Positions 49,241-60,620 of a DNA stretch of 64,000 nt are shown one piece after another. How positions within the stretch are numbered: position 1 is the first letter of the stretch; each line of letters opens with the position of its first letter. The position numbers and the translations under genes are program-made. The notes under the pieces are model-generated. The model did not search any database. It was not told where the DNA came from and was given only the letters and a program-made list of their open reading frames with translations. Origin of the DNA: Manis javanica (Eukaryota > Chordata > Mammalia > Pholidota > Manidae); assembly GCF_040802235.1 (NCBI RefSeq), contig NC_133166.1, positions 2,108,001 through 2,172,000 of the forward strand, in the 5' to 3' direction.

Positions 49241-50040
49241 GTTTAGGCATTTCATTCCTTGCTTCAGGAAATTTCCATAATTTAGATTTTCCTTTGTACA
49301 AATCTTGAAGATTCCTCGTTAGTTTTATTTATGGTTATTTTTATTAATTTTAGTTGATGAATATGTTTTTCCATTATAACTTATAAGTGATTATTATTGA
49401 ATTTTTACACTGACCTATACTAATTCCTTTGTTGGACATTTTCATCTTTTCTAAAAAATTACCTTATCAGTTGACTCTTTTCCATTTTCTGTGTGTATGA
49501 CTATTTCGCCCACAAGCAGTGACAGTATTTTCTTTACTGTTTTCTATAAATCTTACATCTCATTAAAAAAAATGTTTTAGTACTTTGGCTATGTTGTCCA
49601 GTATAATGTTGAATAGTTTAAATTATGGGCATCTTTATATAGTTTCTGGTTATAAGCTGAATGTCTCTAGTGTTTTATATTCTGCACACATATTTTCTGA
49701 ATGCTTCAGGAAGTTCTTTTTACTAAGTTAAATATTTCCTTTCTGTTTCTAGTTTGCAAAGTTTTTTTTGAGGGCTGCATTTTACCAAATTCGTTTAAAA
49801 ACTCTATAGTGCTATAGAATTAATAATACTTTTCTTGTTAATCTGTAAATATGGCAATTTTATAGGTCTCCTAATGCTGACCAAATTCTTAAATCCTCAT
49901 TTTCTCTTTAAAACATTTAAGCCATCTTGCTCTTTAGAATTTTACTATATTTGATTTGCTAGCTTTTTATGTAGGCTTTTTTTATGCCAATGTTCTGAAG
50001 TTGAACTGTAGTTTCTTTCTTACATATGTTATACTTTTAA
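49241..50040 (-). repeat. L1-type LINE fossil, continuation
   Basis: TTGTCCAGTATAATGTTGAATAG, GAATGCTTCAGGAAGTTC and TTCTAGTTTGCAAAG follow L1 ORF2 in antisense order. It ends about 50 nt before the receptor splice acceptor. Confidence 0.6.
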
Positions 50041-50067
50041 GAAATTTAAAGTCACATGTATTTATCA

Positions 50068-50090
50068 GTTTTCTGTTTTTATCACCACAG
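50068..50090 (+). other. Splice acceptor of receptor pseudogene at 50107
   Basis: Pyrimidine-rich stretch ending ATCACCACAG, 16 nt before the ATG. It survives at the 5' edge of the decayed copy, next to L1 sequence. Confidence 0.6.
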
Positions 50091-50106
50091 AGACCCAGAC
50101 CAACCA

Positions 50107-50739
50107 ATGACTGGTGAAAACCATATAAAGGATCACAGGGTTTATTTTCATAGGCTTAAAGTACCATCCTGGGATGCAAGTTTCTTTTTCTTGCTCTTTC
50201 TACTTTTTTACTTCATTGCTCTGGCAGGAAACTTGGCATGATCATTCCCGTCTGCATAGTTTTGCACGTTCGCACACCCGTGTACTTTTTCTCAGCCACC
50301 TATCTGTTGTGGGCACCTGATCCTCAGTCATGCGCCCCAAGATGCTCACTGATTTCTCACTGAAAGGAGAGCCGTCTCCTTCCTGGGCTGTGCTGTGCAG
50401 CACTGGTTCTTAGGGTTCTTTGTGGCCATGGAGTGCCTTCTACTGGTGTTGATGGCTGATAACCACTGAGTGTCACCGTGTATTCAGTCACCGTGTCCAG
50501 AGACTATACATGCAACTGGTAGCTGAATGCTATATGGCTGGGTTCCTGAACACCATGACTCCCATAACAGTTGCCTTTCATTTCCCTTTTATGGCTCCAA
50601 CATTAACAAGCATTTTTCCCATGCTGTGTCCCCCCTTCTTTCTCTCATAAGTGCTGACACCCAGATCAATAAACTTGTAGTTTTCATTGTGGCTGGTGCT
50701 ATGCTAGTTGTCAGTGGCCAGACCATCAACACTGATTGA
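50107..50739 (+). pseudogene. Decayed, 3'-truncated olfactory receptor pseudogene
   Basis: Receptor remnant starting MTGENHIKDHRVYFHRLKV, with helix 1 ending AGNL and then a one-base loss that breaks the frame near 50236. A further frame break is visible near the PMYFF segment. A TGA replaces the helix 3-side cysteine codon after GT, another frame shift occurs before the FLGCAVQHWF segment, and MAYDRY has become MADNH followed by TGA. Homology resumes at the loop-2/helix 5 segment (SADTQINKLVVFIVAGAM) and stops at about 50735, so helices 6 and 7 are missing; the following DNA is unrelated to receptors. Similar wording to the receptor at 63516 (CAVQ-WF-GFFVA-EC) makes that gene its nearest relative here. 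A splice acceptor survives 16 nt upstream. A large minus-strand L1 fossil ends just before it. The decay is much older than in the two pseudogenes to the left. Confidence 0.88.
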
Positions 50740-53700
50740 CCCGCTGAAGTCCAGCTTACCTCTCCCATATATCCTTGACTCTTGTAATTATGAGAGAAAT
50801 AATTGGAGTCCTAGATTTTGTTCATCTCATAATGTCTGGAGACTCCATCAGACAAGCTACACCACATTTTATGTCTCACTCAAAGAAGGAAGGTTTTATG
50901 AACAATTATGAAAGGCTTACTGGTCAAGAAAGGGGACAGAGAGTTGATAATAAGCCTCTGTGCTTCTATCTAATAGGTTCCAAATACCTCTTGGTGCAGG
51001 ATCCAAGCTTCAGACTGGATCACATGCTATCAGGTCTTCAGATGTTTAAAAATTTCCCCAAATACACTGGGGTTATTTATGCAGGCACTCTACTTTTGCC
51101 AAGGCTCTTGATAGTTTATGGGGAGCTCATCCATGGAGTGGACATTAGGCTCGGTTAGATGGAAGTGAGCCGTCATCTGCACTCAGGGTGATGGGTCAGT
51201 AACAGCAATCTTCTTGAATCTCACTTAAGCAATTCCAGTGGCATATACATGGGGTTGAAGGCAAATCTCATGAGGCTGCTGGAGAACAGACTTGTCTGGT
51301 GACGGGCCTTGTGCGCTCCTAGAGAGTCTAGAAATCAGTTTTTCCGATATCTATTTTACCACTTTTTAAAAATGAAGCCCTCCAAAAGTTTTTTATGGAA
51401 ATTAAAAAAATTTACTTCACTTATTATATAATTTAATGTATAAATTGAATCAAAAGGCCTTTGAGCTAATAAGAATATAAAATGTATGTGCCTAAATTTT
51501 TAAAATCTTTTTTGTTAGGAAAAACCATAAAAACACATTTTCTGGGGGATTAAAATCATTGTAAAATATTTGGTAAGTAGAACATGAAGAGGATAAAAAT
51601 CATAAGTAATTCCACGAGGCACATATAAAGATGATGGCTCTTTTGATATATTTATTTCATGTATTTTCTACTTTTTACGTTTATATACTATATATAGAAT
51701 TCAGAAACACATAAATGTACAGTCTATTTTACAAGAGAATGAGATCCTAAAAAACACATGCTTATATGAAATAATTTTGTTTCTATAGATAATATATGTT
51801 ACGTATTTCATTTCTGTTCTTCCAGTGATTTTTAATGTATGTATATATAGTATTTTTATAAGATTTCATATTAACTATTATTTTAGCCTGTTCAAACTGA
51901 ATCATAAATCCTTAATATTTTTAAATCAACTACTTTTCATTGAATTGTCCTCTCAACAGGATTTTTAATTGCCAATAATTCACTAAATTAACAAATTTGT
52001 ATGCGATGACTCCTAATAGGTAGGGTCTATTCTAGGTTCTGAGGATACAGCAGTGAACAAGACAGACAGACTGTCTGCATGGAGGGAGAGAGGGTTGTAA
52101 ATAAAGTCAAAGCAGCTAGGGGTCAATACTACCAAAAGGAATAGTGTACCCGGCTGGAGTATAGCTCATGGTGGAGGCAGCATTATGCAGCTGGTATGTA
52201 GTGGGGCTGGGCTTCTAACTCAGATACCAGGACAATGAAACGTATGCTTTCAGCCATTATACTAATGCTATCATCATAGTCAGATCGCCTAGGGAAAAGA
52301 ATAGCTGAGAAGAAAAGAAACCAAATAGGTTCCACTTACCTCTGTGGCAGACATTACTAAAGAGGGAGCCCATTTTCATTCCCCACTTCTTTAATAGGTG
52401 TCCCATTTTTAGCTGGGCCTATTGAAACCAAGATAAAAAGGACTGCATTTTCTAATCTCCTTTGTAGGTGGGTATTGACATGTGATCAAGTCCTCACATA
52501 TAAGTAGAAGATTTGTGAGGTTCTTCTAGAGAGGCTCCTTAGATTTTCAGAGAGTGCCTTTCCTCTCAACTATCTCTTTCCTGTGACCTGCAATGCAGAA
52601 TTAATGGCTGGCTGATAAGCAGTCATCTTGTACTAGGAGGTAATATTTGTGTTGCTGACACAGCATATCAGCCCTATATTGGCTACCTCCAAATTTGCTT
52701 TATGGCAGAGAAAATGAATTCCTTTAAGTAATTTTTTAGCGTTACTGTTATTTTGAGTTTTCTATTTTACAAAAATCTGTTTTGGAGGCAGAGGGAGAAG
52801 AAAACTCACACCACACTTTGGTTGACTATTGGATTGACTTTTAAACCTCAGTACATCAAAAGGGAATCAAATTAGAAGATAGTTGAGGAAAGTTTCCTAT
52901 TCACTTTCTCTCTCCTCATTTGACACCCTTCAAGACAAACAAATCCTGTGCATTTGGCTTAATGCCTGCTTACTGATCTGCGGCTTCACTCAGTGTTGGG
53001 GACCTCCTTCTGACTTCCTCTCCTGATCAAATGTCCACCTCTGTGGTTTTGGAGGGGAGATTCTCCTGATTTACAGCCCCTCCCGGTGTTGGGTGGGCAA
53101 GTTATCTACATGAAAAGAGTGGTCTGTTGACAAAGAAAGGAAAAGGGAAATCTCGTGGGACAGGCAAATTCAGTACAAATGGAGCTTTGGAGAAAGAAGG
53201 AGAAAGGTTTAATGATGTTTGGAAAGAGAAAGAGACACCATTTTCAGACTTTCCTATCCCATACCAATGTGACAAACAGTCTGTGGTGGAAAAAAAGCGT
53301 ATTATTTTTAATGTGCTTGGATTCGTGTGTACGTATGTGAGGCAAGGGGATTTAAATGGGAAGGGCCCAGTTATATTCAGGTTACCAAAGTGAGTCTCTA
53401 TATTGCACAATTCAAAATAAGCAATAGCTAATATTGTGGATAATTTAAACAAAGTATTCTTAAAACACTCATCTGTGAAATGGGAATGACACTATGTATG
53501 GTGCTATATTATACAATGAAGATATTACAGATGAGTGTTCAAATGACTGTGACTGATATTTCTATTGTTATTATTACTATTATTACTTTGATATCCTTTA
53601 GGTTAATACAAATTTCATATGATCATCTTTGTAGATGTTAGAAAGGCAAAGGACACAATCTGCTCCTGTTTAAATTTTATGAAGTGTAGTAGCCCAAAAA

Positions 53701-54187
53701 GAGAGGAATTCTTCCCTATTATATATCTTGGGGTGATGCTACTTCTTGTATCAGGAGAGTCGAGCACAGTATTTGACATAGAATAGTTATTTTTTAGAAG
53801 TTTGCTAAAACCATCTGAAGTCATTTGGAAAGGAATGTGATGAAGCATTATTAACATTTAAGGCCTATATTAGTCCTTTTTCAATTTCATGTTAATAAAG
53901 ATTCCCTCAACATGACCTTACATCCTGAAATGTTAGAAACCTATTTTTAAATATTTAGTATTACTTTAGAACAAGCGGGTCAAAATTAGTTTTATTGACT
54001 GTGCTTTCAGTACCATGACATGCACAATTTCACATTCTTCACAATACATCTTTTGTCGCCTCCATTCTACTCTGTAGTCATTTCTTGTTAACACGGTCTG
54101 GGTGAATATAGGGTGTGTTGAAGAAAAGGCAGGCAGCATCTCTAGGGCAGTAACAGGGTAACGATTCCTTCTTGGTGTTGTTAAACA
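50740..54187. other. Intergenic, no gene; origin of 50740-51330 unclear
   Basis: Receptor homology stops at about 50735. The next 600 bp hold an open frame of 127 codons (50775-51158) with no recognisable domain and may be an old inserted element. A segment near 52000-52130 (TTCTGAGGATACAGCAGTGAAC) resembles an ancient interspersed repeat. Mirror open frames at 53100-53450 show no family. Confidence 0.35.
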
Positions 54188-54209
54188 TTGCCACCAGATG
54201 GCAGCATTA
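54188..54209 (+). promoter_or_regulatory. CTCF-like motif, plus orientation
   Basis: TGCCACCAGATGGCAGCATT fits the CTCF core consensus at nearly all positions. It lies between the decayed receptor at 50107 and the receptor at 63516 and points away from the minus-oriented motif at 16639. Confidence 0.45.
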
Positions 54210-54558
54210 GCTTAGCGATCATAATACAATGCTCCACCATTTCCTTAATAATTGAAAGCATTGCTAGGATGGTAGGTCTGGAAAAAGCTTTCAAAAGTCT
54301 TAAGAACTACTTTTGAAGCGCAGTGAAATCATGCATAAATTTTATGCCCATGAGCTTCCATGTGGTACTGGCACCTACGGGTGGTTTCACTTTTGCATTC
54401 CATGATCCAGCCTGGTGGTAGCAGATGATCCTCCATCTGACCTATTGTCAGAAGGTCGATAGTAGCCGAATGTACGTCACTCACCTCACTTCATGTCGTC
54501 ATGTAGACCTATTATCATCTCACATCATCACAAGAACAAGTACTGTACAATAAGATAT

Positions 54559-55300
54559 ATATATATATTTTTTCAGTAGTTCCGTGACATCTTTCTATGT
54601 TGAATGCAACTATGCTAGCTGGGGTAAGGATTTAATAATGTAGCTAACTATCCTATCACTATGTTGTATACTTGAAATTGTTAGGTAGAAAGATGGATGT
54701 GAGCAGCTGGGGAAAGGGAAGACAAGGTTCAAGAAAAAAATCTGCCCACACTGCCCACGTAGGGGTCCCATGGGAAGACAGCAAAGGCTTTGCAGGCAGT
54801 CACTTCTTGCCTCTCGGGACCAGGCCCAACCTGTCCCCATCAGTCCCAACGTGGACACAAAAGAATAAAACTAAGAACCACCCAAACCACACCTCAGTAT
54901 AATCTCATTAAAATGAAATTGTGGTTTTGCTTCTCCCCCACCCCGACGGGCTTTTCTGTGTGCATTACGGAAAAAGACATGCACACCAAGAGGAATGGGT
55001 GTCTAACTAGAGCTGTCAATCAAATGACCTCATTCTGTCAATCGAAAGAAGTGCCTCCCAGCTAGGACATGATACATACACGCTCCCCTAAAAGTTCAGC
55101 GCCTCTGTCTGCCTTGACTCTGGCTGGCTCCTGCCTTGGGGTGCATTCCGGTAAAGCTTTCACTCTGCTTCGCCGTTGTGTCTCTGCCATTCCATTCTTT
55201 GCTGCAGTGGAGACAAGGACCGGGGAAAACAAACTCAACCATAGAAAAACCAATATAATATTTTGTATCAACTATACCTCAACAAAAAAAATATTAAAAA
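54559..55300 (+). repeat. 5'-truncated L1 3' end inserted in the Tigger element
   Basis: L1-type 3' sequence (CACTATGTTGTATACTTGAAA, then CAATATAATATTTTGTATC-AACTATACCTCAAC) ends in an A-rich tail. The direct repeat GTACAATAAGATAT at 54545-54558 and 55301-55314 is a target-site duplication typical of target-primed reverse transcription. The L1 part is only about 190 bp; the rest is an LTR inserted into it. Confidence 0.75.
54679..55231 (+). mobile_element. Solo LTR (probable class I ERV) inside the L1 fragment
   Basis: About 550 bp from TGTTAGG to GGAAAACA, with matching TGTT/AACA ends. It cleanly interrupts the L1 3' end consensus between CTTGAAAT and AACT-CAA-CAATATAATATT. No internal coding region. 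It is the youngest layer of this nest; the family name is not certain. Confidence 0.55.
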
Positions 55301-55588
55301 GTACAATAAGATATTTTGAGAGACACAGACCACACTCTCATCACTTGTATTAGAGGATATTGTTATTATTCTATTTTATTATTAGTCATCTTTGTTGATC
55401 TACTGTGACTAATTTATAAATTAGACTTTAACACAGGTATGTATGTATAGGAAAAACCACGGTGTATATAGGATTCAGTACTATCTGTAGTTTCAGGCAT
55501 CAACTGAGGGTCTTGGAATGTATCTCTTGCAAATAAGGGAGTGCTGTTGGTCAGCGGTGTCTGGGGAGGTCGCTTCGTGCACACTAGG

Positions 55589-56606
55589 TGAAACCTCAAC
55601 CTGGACGGGGGAGGTTCTTGACTGTGAATGAGAAAGAATTTTCAAGTAGATCAGATGAGTAGGTAAGGAAGGAATTCATTAAAGTTAGAGTAACAGCAAA
55701 TAGCACTGCTTTGCAGGTAGCAGAGAGGAAGAGCAGAGGGCGGAAAGGAAAGTTCGCTGAACTCTTGCTGGGCATAGGGCAGGTCTCTGGCTAACTCTTG
55801 AAGCCAGTGTTACCTGGTGTCCAGTGTCCACTTGGATCTACAGCCTATGAGGACTAAGCCCCTACCTCCCTAGGATTTAGGGGAGCTGCAGGGAAGTGGA
55901 TGCAGTGAGGTTATGTTCTGAGAACGTCCCAAGGCAAAGAAAGGACATTTTGGGCAGGCTACTAAAGAGCACCATCTTACAGCTGCAGTCCTGTCTGGGC
56001 CACCCACGCGATGGGAGCTTGCAAGCCTTAATCAGAGCTCTCGGTAGCCCTTCCCTACTTATCTGGAGTAGAACAGAGACAGAATGAAGACTTGTGCTTA
56101 AATCTGGAAAATAGAATAAAATGATGAACTAACAAAGATACTTCCCACTGGAAGAGCACAGAGACAAAACGTAGTAAGTTGAACAGTTACACAGCAAAAA
56201 GTACAGACTTGAAGAAAGCGGAGTTGTGGGCAGCTTCAGAGAGGAGGTGCACTTAAGGGCACAGAGCTCTGTCTTTTAAGGCCTTGAAGAATGGGGCAAA
56301 GGGCAGAGGGTGGGGGGAGGCAGCGTAGGCTTGACATGTGATCTCATGATCTCTGTCTCTGGTGAGAGGCATTATGTCACTACCTATAGTGAGTCTTCTA
56401 GATAATTCTGTAAGATAAACTTAACACAAGGAATTTATTGATCTTGTTCTTCTCAAAGATAGTGGTTTCCCTCAAGGCTGGGAATATATCAGTTAGGACT
56501 GCTTGCCCTGCCTTAAGATAGGTTGTTGGTTGACTATTAAAGAATATGTTAGGAGTCTTACCTCCTAACTCCCTGGTTTTTAAAATGAAAACTGGGCCTT
56601 AAGATG
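55589..56606 (-). mobile_element. LTR of the same family as 3354-4327, inverted
   Basis: About 1.0 kb. Read in reverse it aligns with the 3354 copy from CTTAAGGC through CAATAAATTCCTTGTGT to the AAGAACCTCCCCC end. Short open frames in the two copies translate to matching peptides (VRLC-EN-P-QRK), showing shared repeat origin and not a gene. Apparently solo; old fossil. Confidence 0.6.
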
Positions 56607-57214
56607 GAGTCTCTCCTGTTCTTACTGTACTGTTTATATCTTGGCATTTTTTTATCATAGGCAGGAAAAGTTAATCCTGGTTCTTGTCCCATGTCTCTGC
56701 CCTGCCTTAGAAGGACTGCTGTGCATTTATTTGACAGGAAGACCGGGTCTCTCATCAGATTCTTTAGAGTTTATGGCACATAAAAATTTAATATCCTTGA
56801 TCTACTCTAAATTGTCCTTTGGATTGTGAAACTAAAGTATAAAGGGGAAAATTTATTTTCCTATGATATATAACAGAATAATGGCACACCTGTCCTAGAA
56901 ACACATGACTCAGAGATTTTTCACTCCTTCATCCAACATTCTTATAACTCCTTACATCATTACTAGCTGCAAATACTTTTTCTAGACTGTCCTTTGCTCC
57001 TTTTAAAATAAATAAAATTATGTAATTTTTTAAACTATTACTTCTACCATTAAATATTGACCATAGATTAGAATATTTGACAAGTAGTCATTTTTATTTC
57101 TATGGTTTTTCACATTTGTATTTTAATCTAATTATTCAGGAATTTTTTTAAGGACCTGAAGAGTCATCTTCCTCCTCACGAGATGATACTTGCATATTAA
57201 TAATAATGGAAATT
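56607..57214. other. Intergenic, nothing recognised
   Basis: AT-rich, no gene. Confidence 0.35.
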
Positions 57215-57425
57215 ATAAAATGCTACTGTTGATTGAGCTATTGAAACACTCTTTAAGAACAGGTGTTATAAAACGTTTAAGTAATGTTGTAAGCCCTGTA
57301 AAGAGAATTTTATTTTAAGACAACTCTGTAAGGTAGGAATTGTCTTCAACCAAGAGATAAAGAAAACCTTGGGTCATAAAAGTAGAATGACTTGCCTAAA
57401 GCTACACAGAAGGAACTGGCAGACA
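57215..57425 (-). repeat. MIR SINE
   Basis: ACAACTCTGTAAGGTAGGAATTGTC and GAATGACTTGCCTAAAGCTACACAGAAGG. Confidence 0.6.
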
Positions 57426-57491
57426 TGAATGTCAAATTAAATTTTGCTTGGTTCTTAAGCTCTTCTTTCCTTTTATTGAACTGCCTCCTTT

Positions 57492-57600
57492 TATATATAT
57501 ATATATTTCCATGTGTATATGTGTGTGTGTGTATGTATATATATATAAATTGCATTTAAAATATATATTATTTTATTTATAAATATATATATTTATTAGG
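57492..57600 (+). repeat. TA/TG-rich low-complexity tract
   Basis: Alternating TATATA, TGTGTG and TATATA runs followed by AT-rich sequence. Confidence 0.85.
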
Positions 57601-58924
57601 AAAAATATAGCTAAGTGATATCAACTTTATTCAGTCATCTGTCTTAGTGCCAGCATCAACTTTTACTAATTCTTGCATAGAATATTTATTACTCATATAT
57701 CATCTGGTCTTTTATGCCCCACTTATCAAATTTGGATTTTTTTCTGATATATTTACTAATAAAAATATTTTGTATAAGTTGAGAATCAAATTTTTTCAAC
57801 TAAAATGTAAGTTTGAAAAAAGTCCTTGTACAAATCTGATAATGTCTCAATGGAAAATTTCTATATACATTGTCAACTGGGGTACAGTTCAGTTCATGAT
57901 TTCTGTTTCAATAATATTGAGAAAACCAAATGGTTTTTGTCACTAATGTGTTCTTTTTATAAGGACATAAGAGAATAAACTGCATTACTTTGACAACCAT
58001 TTTTTTGTCCCTTCCACATTCCTCACCTGGTGTTACAGAGCCTTGCAAAGAGTGGGCATGGATCAGAGATGGTATTCCAAAGGTACCTGGTAAGATGAGG
58101 GCATTGGTCCATCAGAAAGAAAGCTGGATGAAATAGGGTTCTAGAGCCTTCTACTGTACCCAGCATTATTCCTCTGGTGGCAGGATTGCGGGGAAGTCTG
58201 AAGTTTGGGTGCAGTGGCTGAGATGGTCAGGATGGTGGGCACGTGAAGGGCTAAGACAGGCAGCTGTTTACCAAAGATTATGGATGTATTTTGATATTTA
58301 GAAACTGGTATAGTCACACAACTGCTACCCAGACACTGCAAATGTCTGTTGAATTTTCTAAGCTATGGTCTCCAAAATCTTTGGTTAAAGTCTTGTAAGG
58401 GATGGCAAGTCCCACACAAAACCAACACAAATTCCAAATGTGGGGTCACTACATGTTTTGAAATTTAGGGAGAGAAATTGTTTGGGACTGTAGATGTCAG
58501 AAGGAAGGCTTTTTATGGAGAGGTCATGTTTGAGCTAGAAATTGCATGAATTTGAAAGTTTTCAAGATCAATCTGTTGCTGTCATGACAAAATGGGTAAA
58601 ATAATATTTTTTTCTTAATCTACATTTATTTTCAGCTAAAAATGTGCAAATAAGTAAATGTTCCATGGTAAAACTTAACATAATTTATTTGTACCTTTCC
58701 TTCCTTTGTTAATTTTTCCTTGCCCATTAAGTCATTTAGGCAAAGGAAGAAAAAATTTAAAAGCACAGAAAAATACATTAGAGATAAACATAATTATCTT
58801 CCTTTTCTTTGACAAATGGGTTTGTCTTGTGAATTTGACATTCCAACTTTAATCAACATTCATTATGTCATTATAGCTAGAAATGAACTATCTGAATATT
58901 AGGTTCTTATGACTTCAGAAAATA
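57601..58924. other. Intergenic; possible L2 trace
   Basis: GAAGGCTTTTTATGGAGAGGTCATGTTTGAGC near 58505 resembles antisense L2; otherwise nothing recognised. Confidence 0.3.
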
Positions 58925-59385
58925 ATTGTTTTTATTGAGATATAATTGACATCACATTATAGTAGTTTAAGGTGTACAACATGATTTAATATATGTATAT
59001 ATTGCAAAATGGTTATCATGATAAGTTTGGTTAACATCTATTACCACACATAGTTACAAATATTTTTTCTTTGTAAAGAAAATTTTAAAGATCTACTCTC
59101 TTCATAACTTTCCAAATATGCAATAGAGTATTATTAACTATAGTCACCATGCTGTAACTTACATACCCAGGACTTATTTGTTCTTTAACTGGAAGCTTGT
59201 ACCTTTTAATCCCCTTTACCCTTTCTTCCCACCCCTCACCCTCCACCTCCAGCAACCGCAAGCCTGTCTTCTGTATTTATGAGTTCAGGGTTTTTTTTGT
59301 TTTTTTTTTAGATTACACATATATGTGAAATCATACTGTATTTGTTTTTCTTTGACTTATTCCAGAAAGTAAATTTAAAAAGAGA
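58925..59385 (-). repeat. L1MA-type LINE 3' UTR
   Basis: A strong antisense match: TTTTATTGAGATATAATTGACATCACATTATAG, GGTTATCATGATAAGTTTGG, GTATTATTAACTATAGTCACCATGCTG and the T-rich run before GATTACACATATATGTGAAATCATAC. Confidence 0.85.
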
Positions 59386-60620
59386 CCTTAGAAATATGTA
59401 TTCTAAAATTTCAAAACAGATTAACAAAGAAATTAAAAATAATTATGTGATAAGCAATTTAGGAAGAATTAAAACATTAATTAATTTAACTTAATTAAAA
59501 AATATTAATTGCCATTTAAATCAGTAAGAATACAAAAAAACTAGAAAATACAAATACTATGCTTCTAGAATAAGCATTAACCAGTTTTTCAAAGAAAAGA
59601 GGTTTAACCAACCTTCAGGGAGACAGTAAATAGGTCCAAAGGCACTTCACACACCCTGACTAATGGCAAATGCTTACTGTAGACCCACTATTCCAGAAAA
59701 CACCACAGATAAAAACTCTTGAGACATTAAAACTATGAAATACATACACTGTCATACAATAGAAAGGGATTATCATCCAGCCAACTCAAAAGAATTATAT
59801 AATTTTCAAATAAAGTGCCAAAGGAAACAGAAAAAAAACTAGAAAAATAGTTGGGTTTTCTAGGAAGATCTCAGATATGTTTGTCTAAATGAAGACCCAG
59901 AAATCATGGGAGCGAAGAGACAGTGTTTTTAAAAAATGATGTGACAAAGGTATTTAATATGAAGGGCTTTGAGAAAACTTCAATGCAGTGTCAGAATTAA
60001 AAGCCAGATGGGAAGCTTTAAATGAAGAATTAACCCTTAAAAAAAAGGCAAGTTCAAGATTGAGAATACCAATTTGATGGGCTCTAGAAGATGCAGAGAA
60101 AAAAGAAAACATTAAAAGGATGAGAAGAAACATAATAGTATGAAAAACAAAGTGGAGATTCAGCAACAGGTATTAGGTGTAAATTTGGGATAAATCAGCA
60201 ATCAAAATGGAGGGATGATTGAATTTATACTGTTTCTGAGCTAATGAAGAGTCAAATAATTTATATTTAAAATTTTTACCATTTTAGATAAAAAAATCAG
60301 TGAAAAGGAGCTCACAAATCTAAGAGGAGATCCTTCCACTGTGATGTTAATAACATTACTCTTTAGGTACAAAGGCCATCAAAACCTGCTACCAAAAACG
60401 GAGAAAAAAAATCAAACCATTCTCAGTCCTTTTAACATAATTAATAGTAGAAATAAATTTAAAAAAGGGTAAGGGCTATAGAGTTTTCAGGAGAGAAATA
60501 CAGTTGCTTTTCATGTGTAAAATCAACAGAAAGTTTTGAAAATTTAAGGTCTTGTGGACAGAATCGCTTTAAGAAATACGGAGGCATGCTAAGAAATTAA
60601 AAACAAGCAAAACAAGTAAA
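59386..60620 (+). repeat. A-rich sequence, possibly L1/HAL1
   Basis: Strongly A-rich sense strand with L1-like wording (AAACATTAAAAGGATGAGAAG) but no motif I can place with confidence. Confidence 0.3.

Larger units (their letters stand above)
54365..55549 (+). mobile_element. Second Tigger-type element, split by a later insertion
   Basis: The left part (GCAGATGATCCTCCATCTGA to ACATCATCACAAGAACAAG) and the right part (GATATTTTGAGAGACACAGACCAC to AATAAGGGAGTGCTG) match the element at 1491 in order and on the same strand. The break at 54559-55300 is flanked by a 14-bp direct repeat. Its ends are more eroded than in the first copy. Confidence 0.75.

Noticed and set aside
50775-51158. 127-codon frame downstream of the fourth receptor as a receptor tail
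   Set aside because: It lacks [10 protein letters not shown] and NPLIYSLRN and does not align with any helix 6-7 sequence.
53102-53452. Overlapping 116-aa minus and 88-aa plus frames
   Set aside because: Both strands are open through compositional bias; no family motifs or context.
1491-56606. Tigger plus LTR present at both ends of the window as evidence of a segmental duplication
   Set aside because: The Tiggers have the same orientation but the LTRs are opposite, and the DNA between and around them does not match, so chance co-occurrence is simpler.
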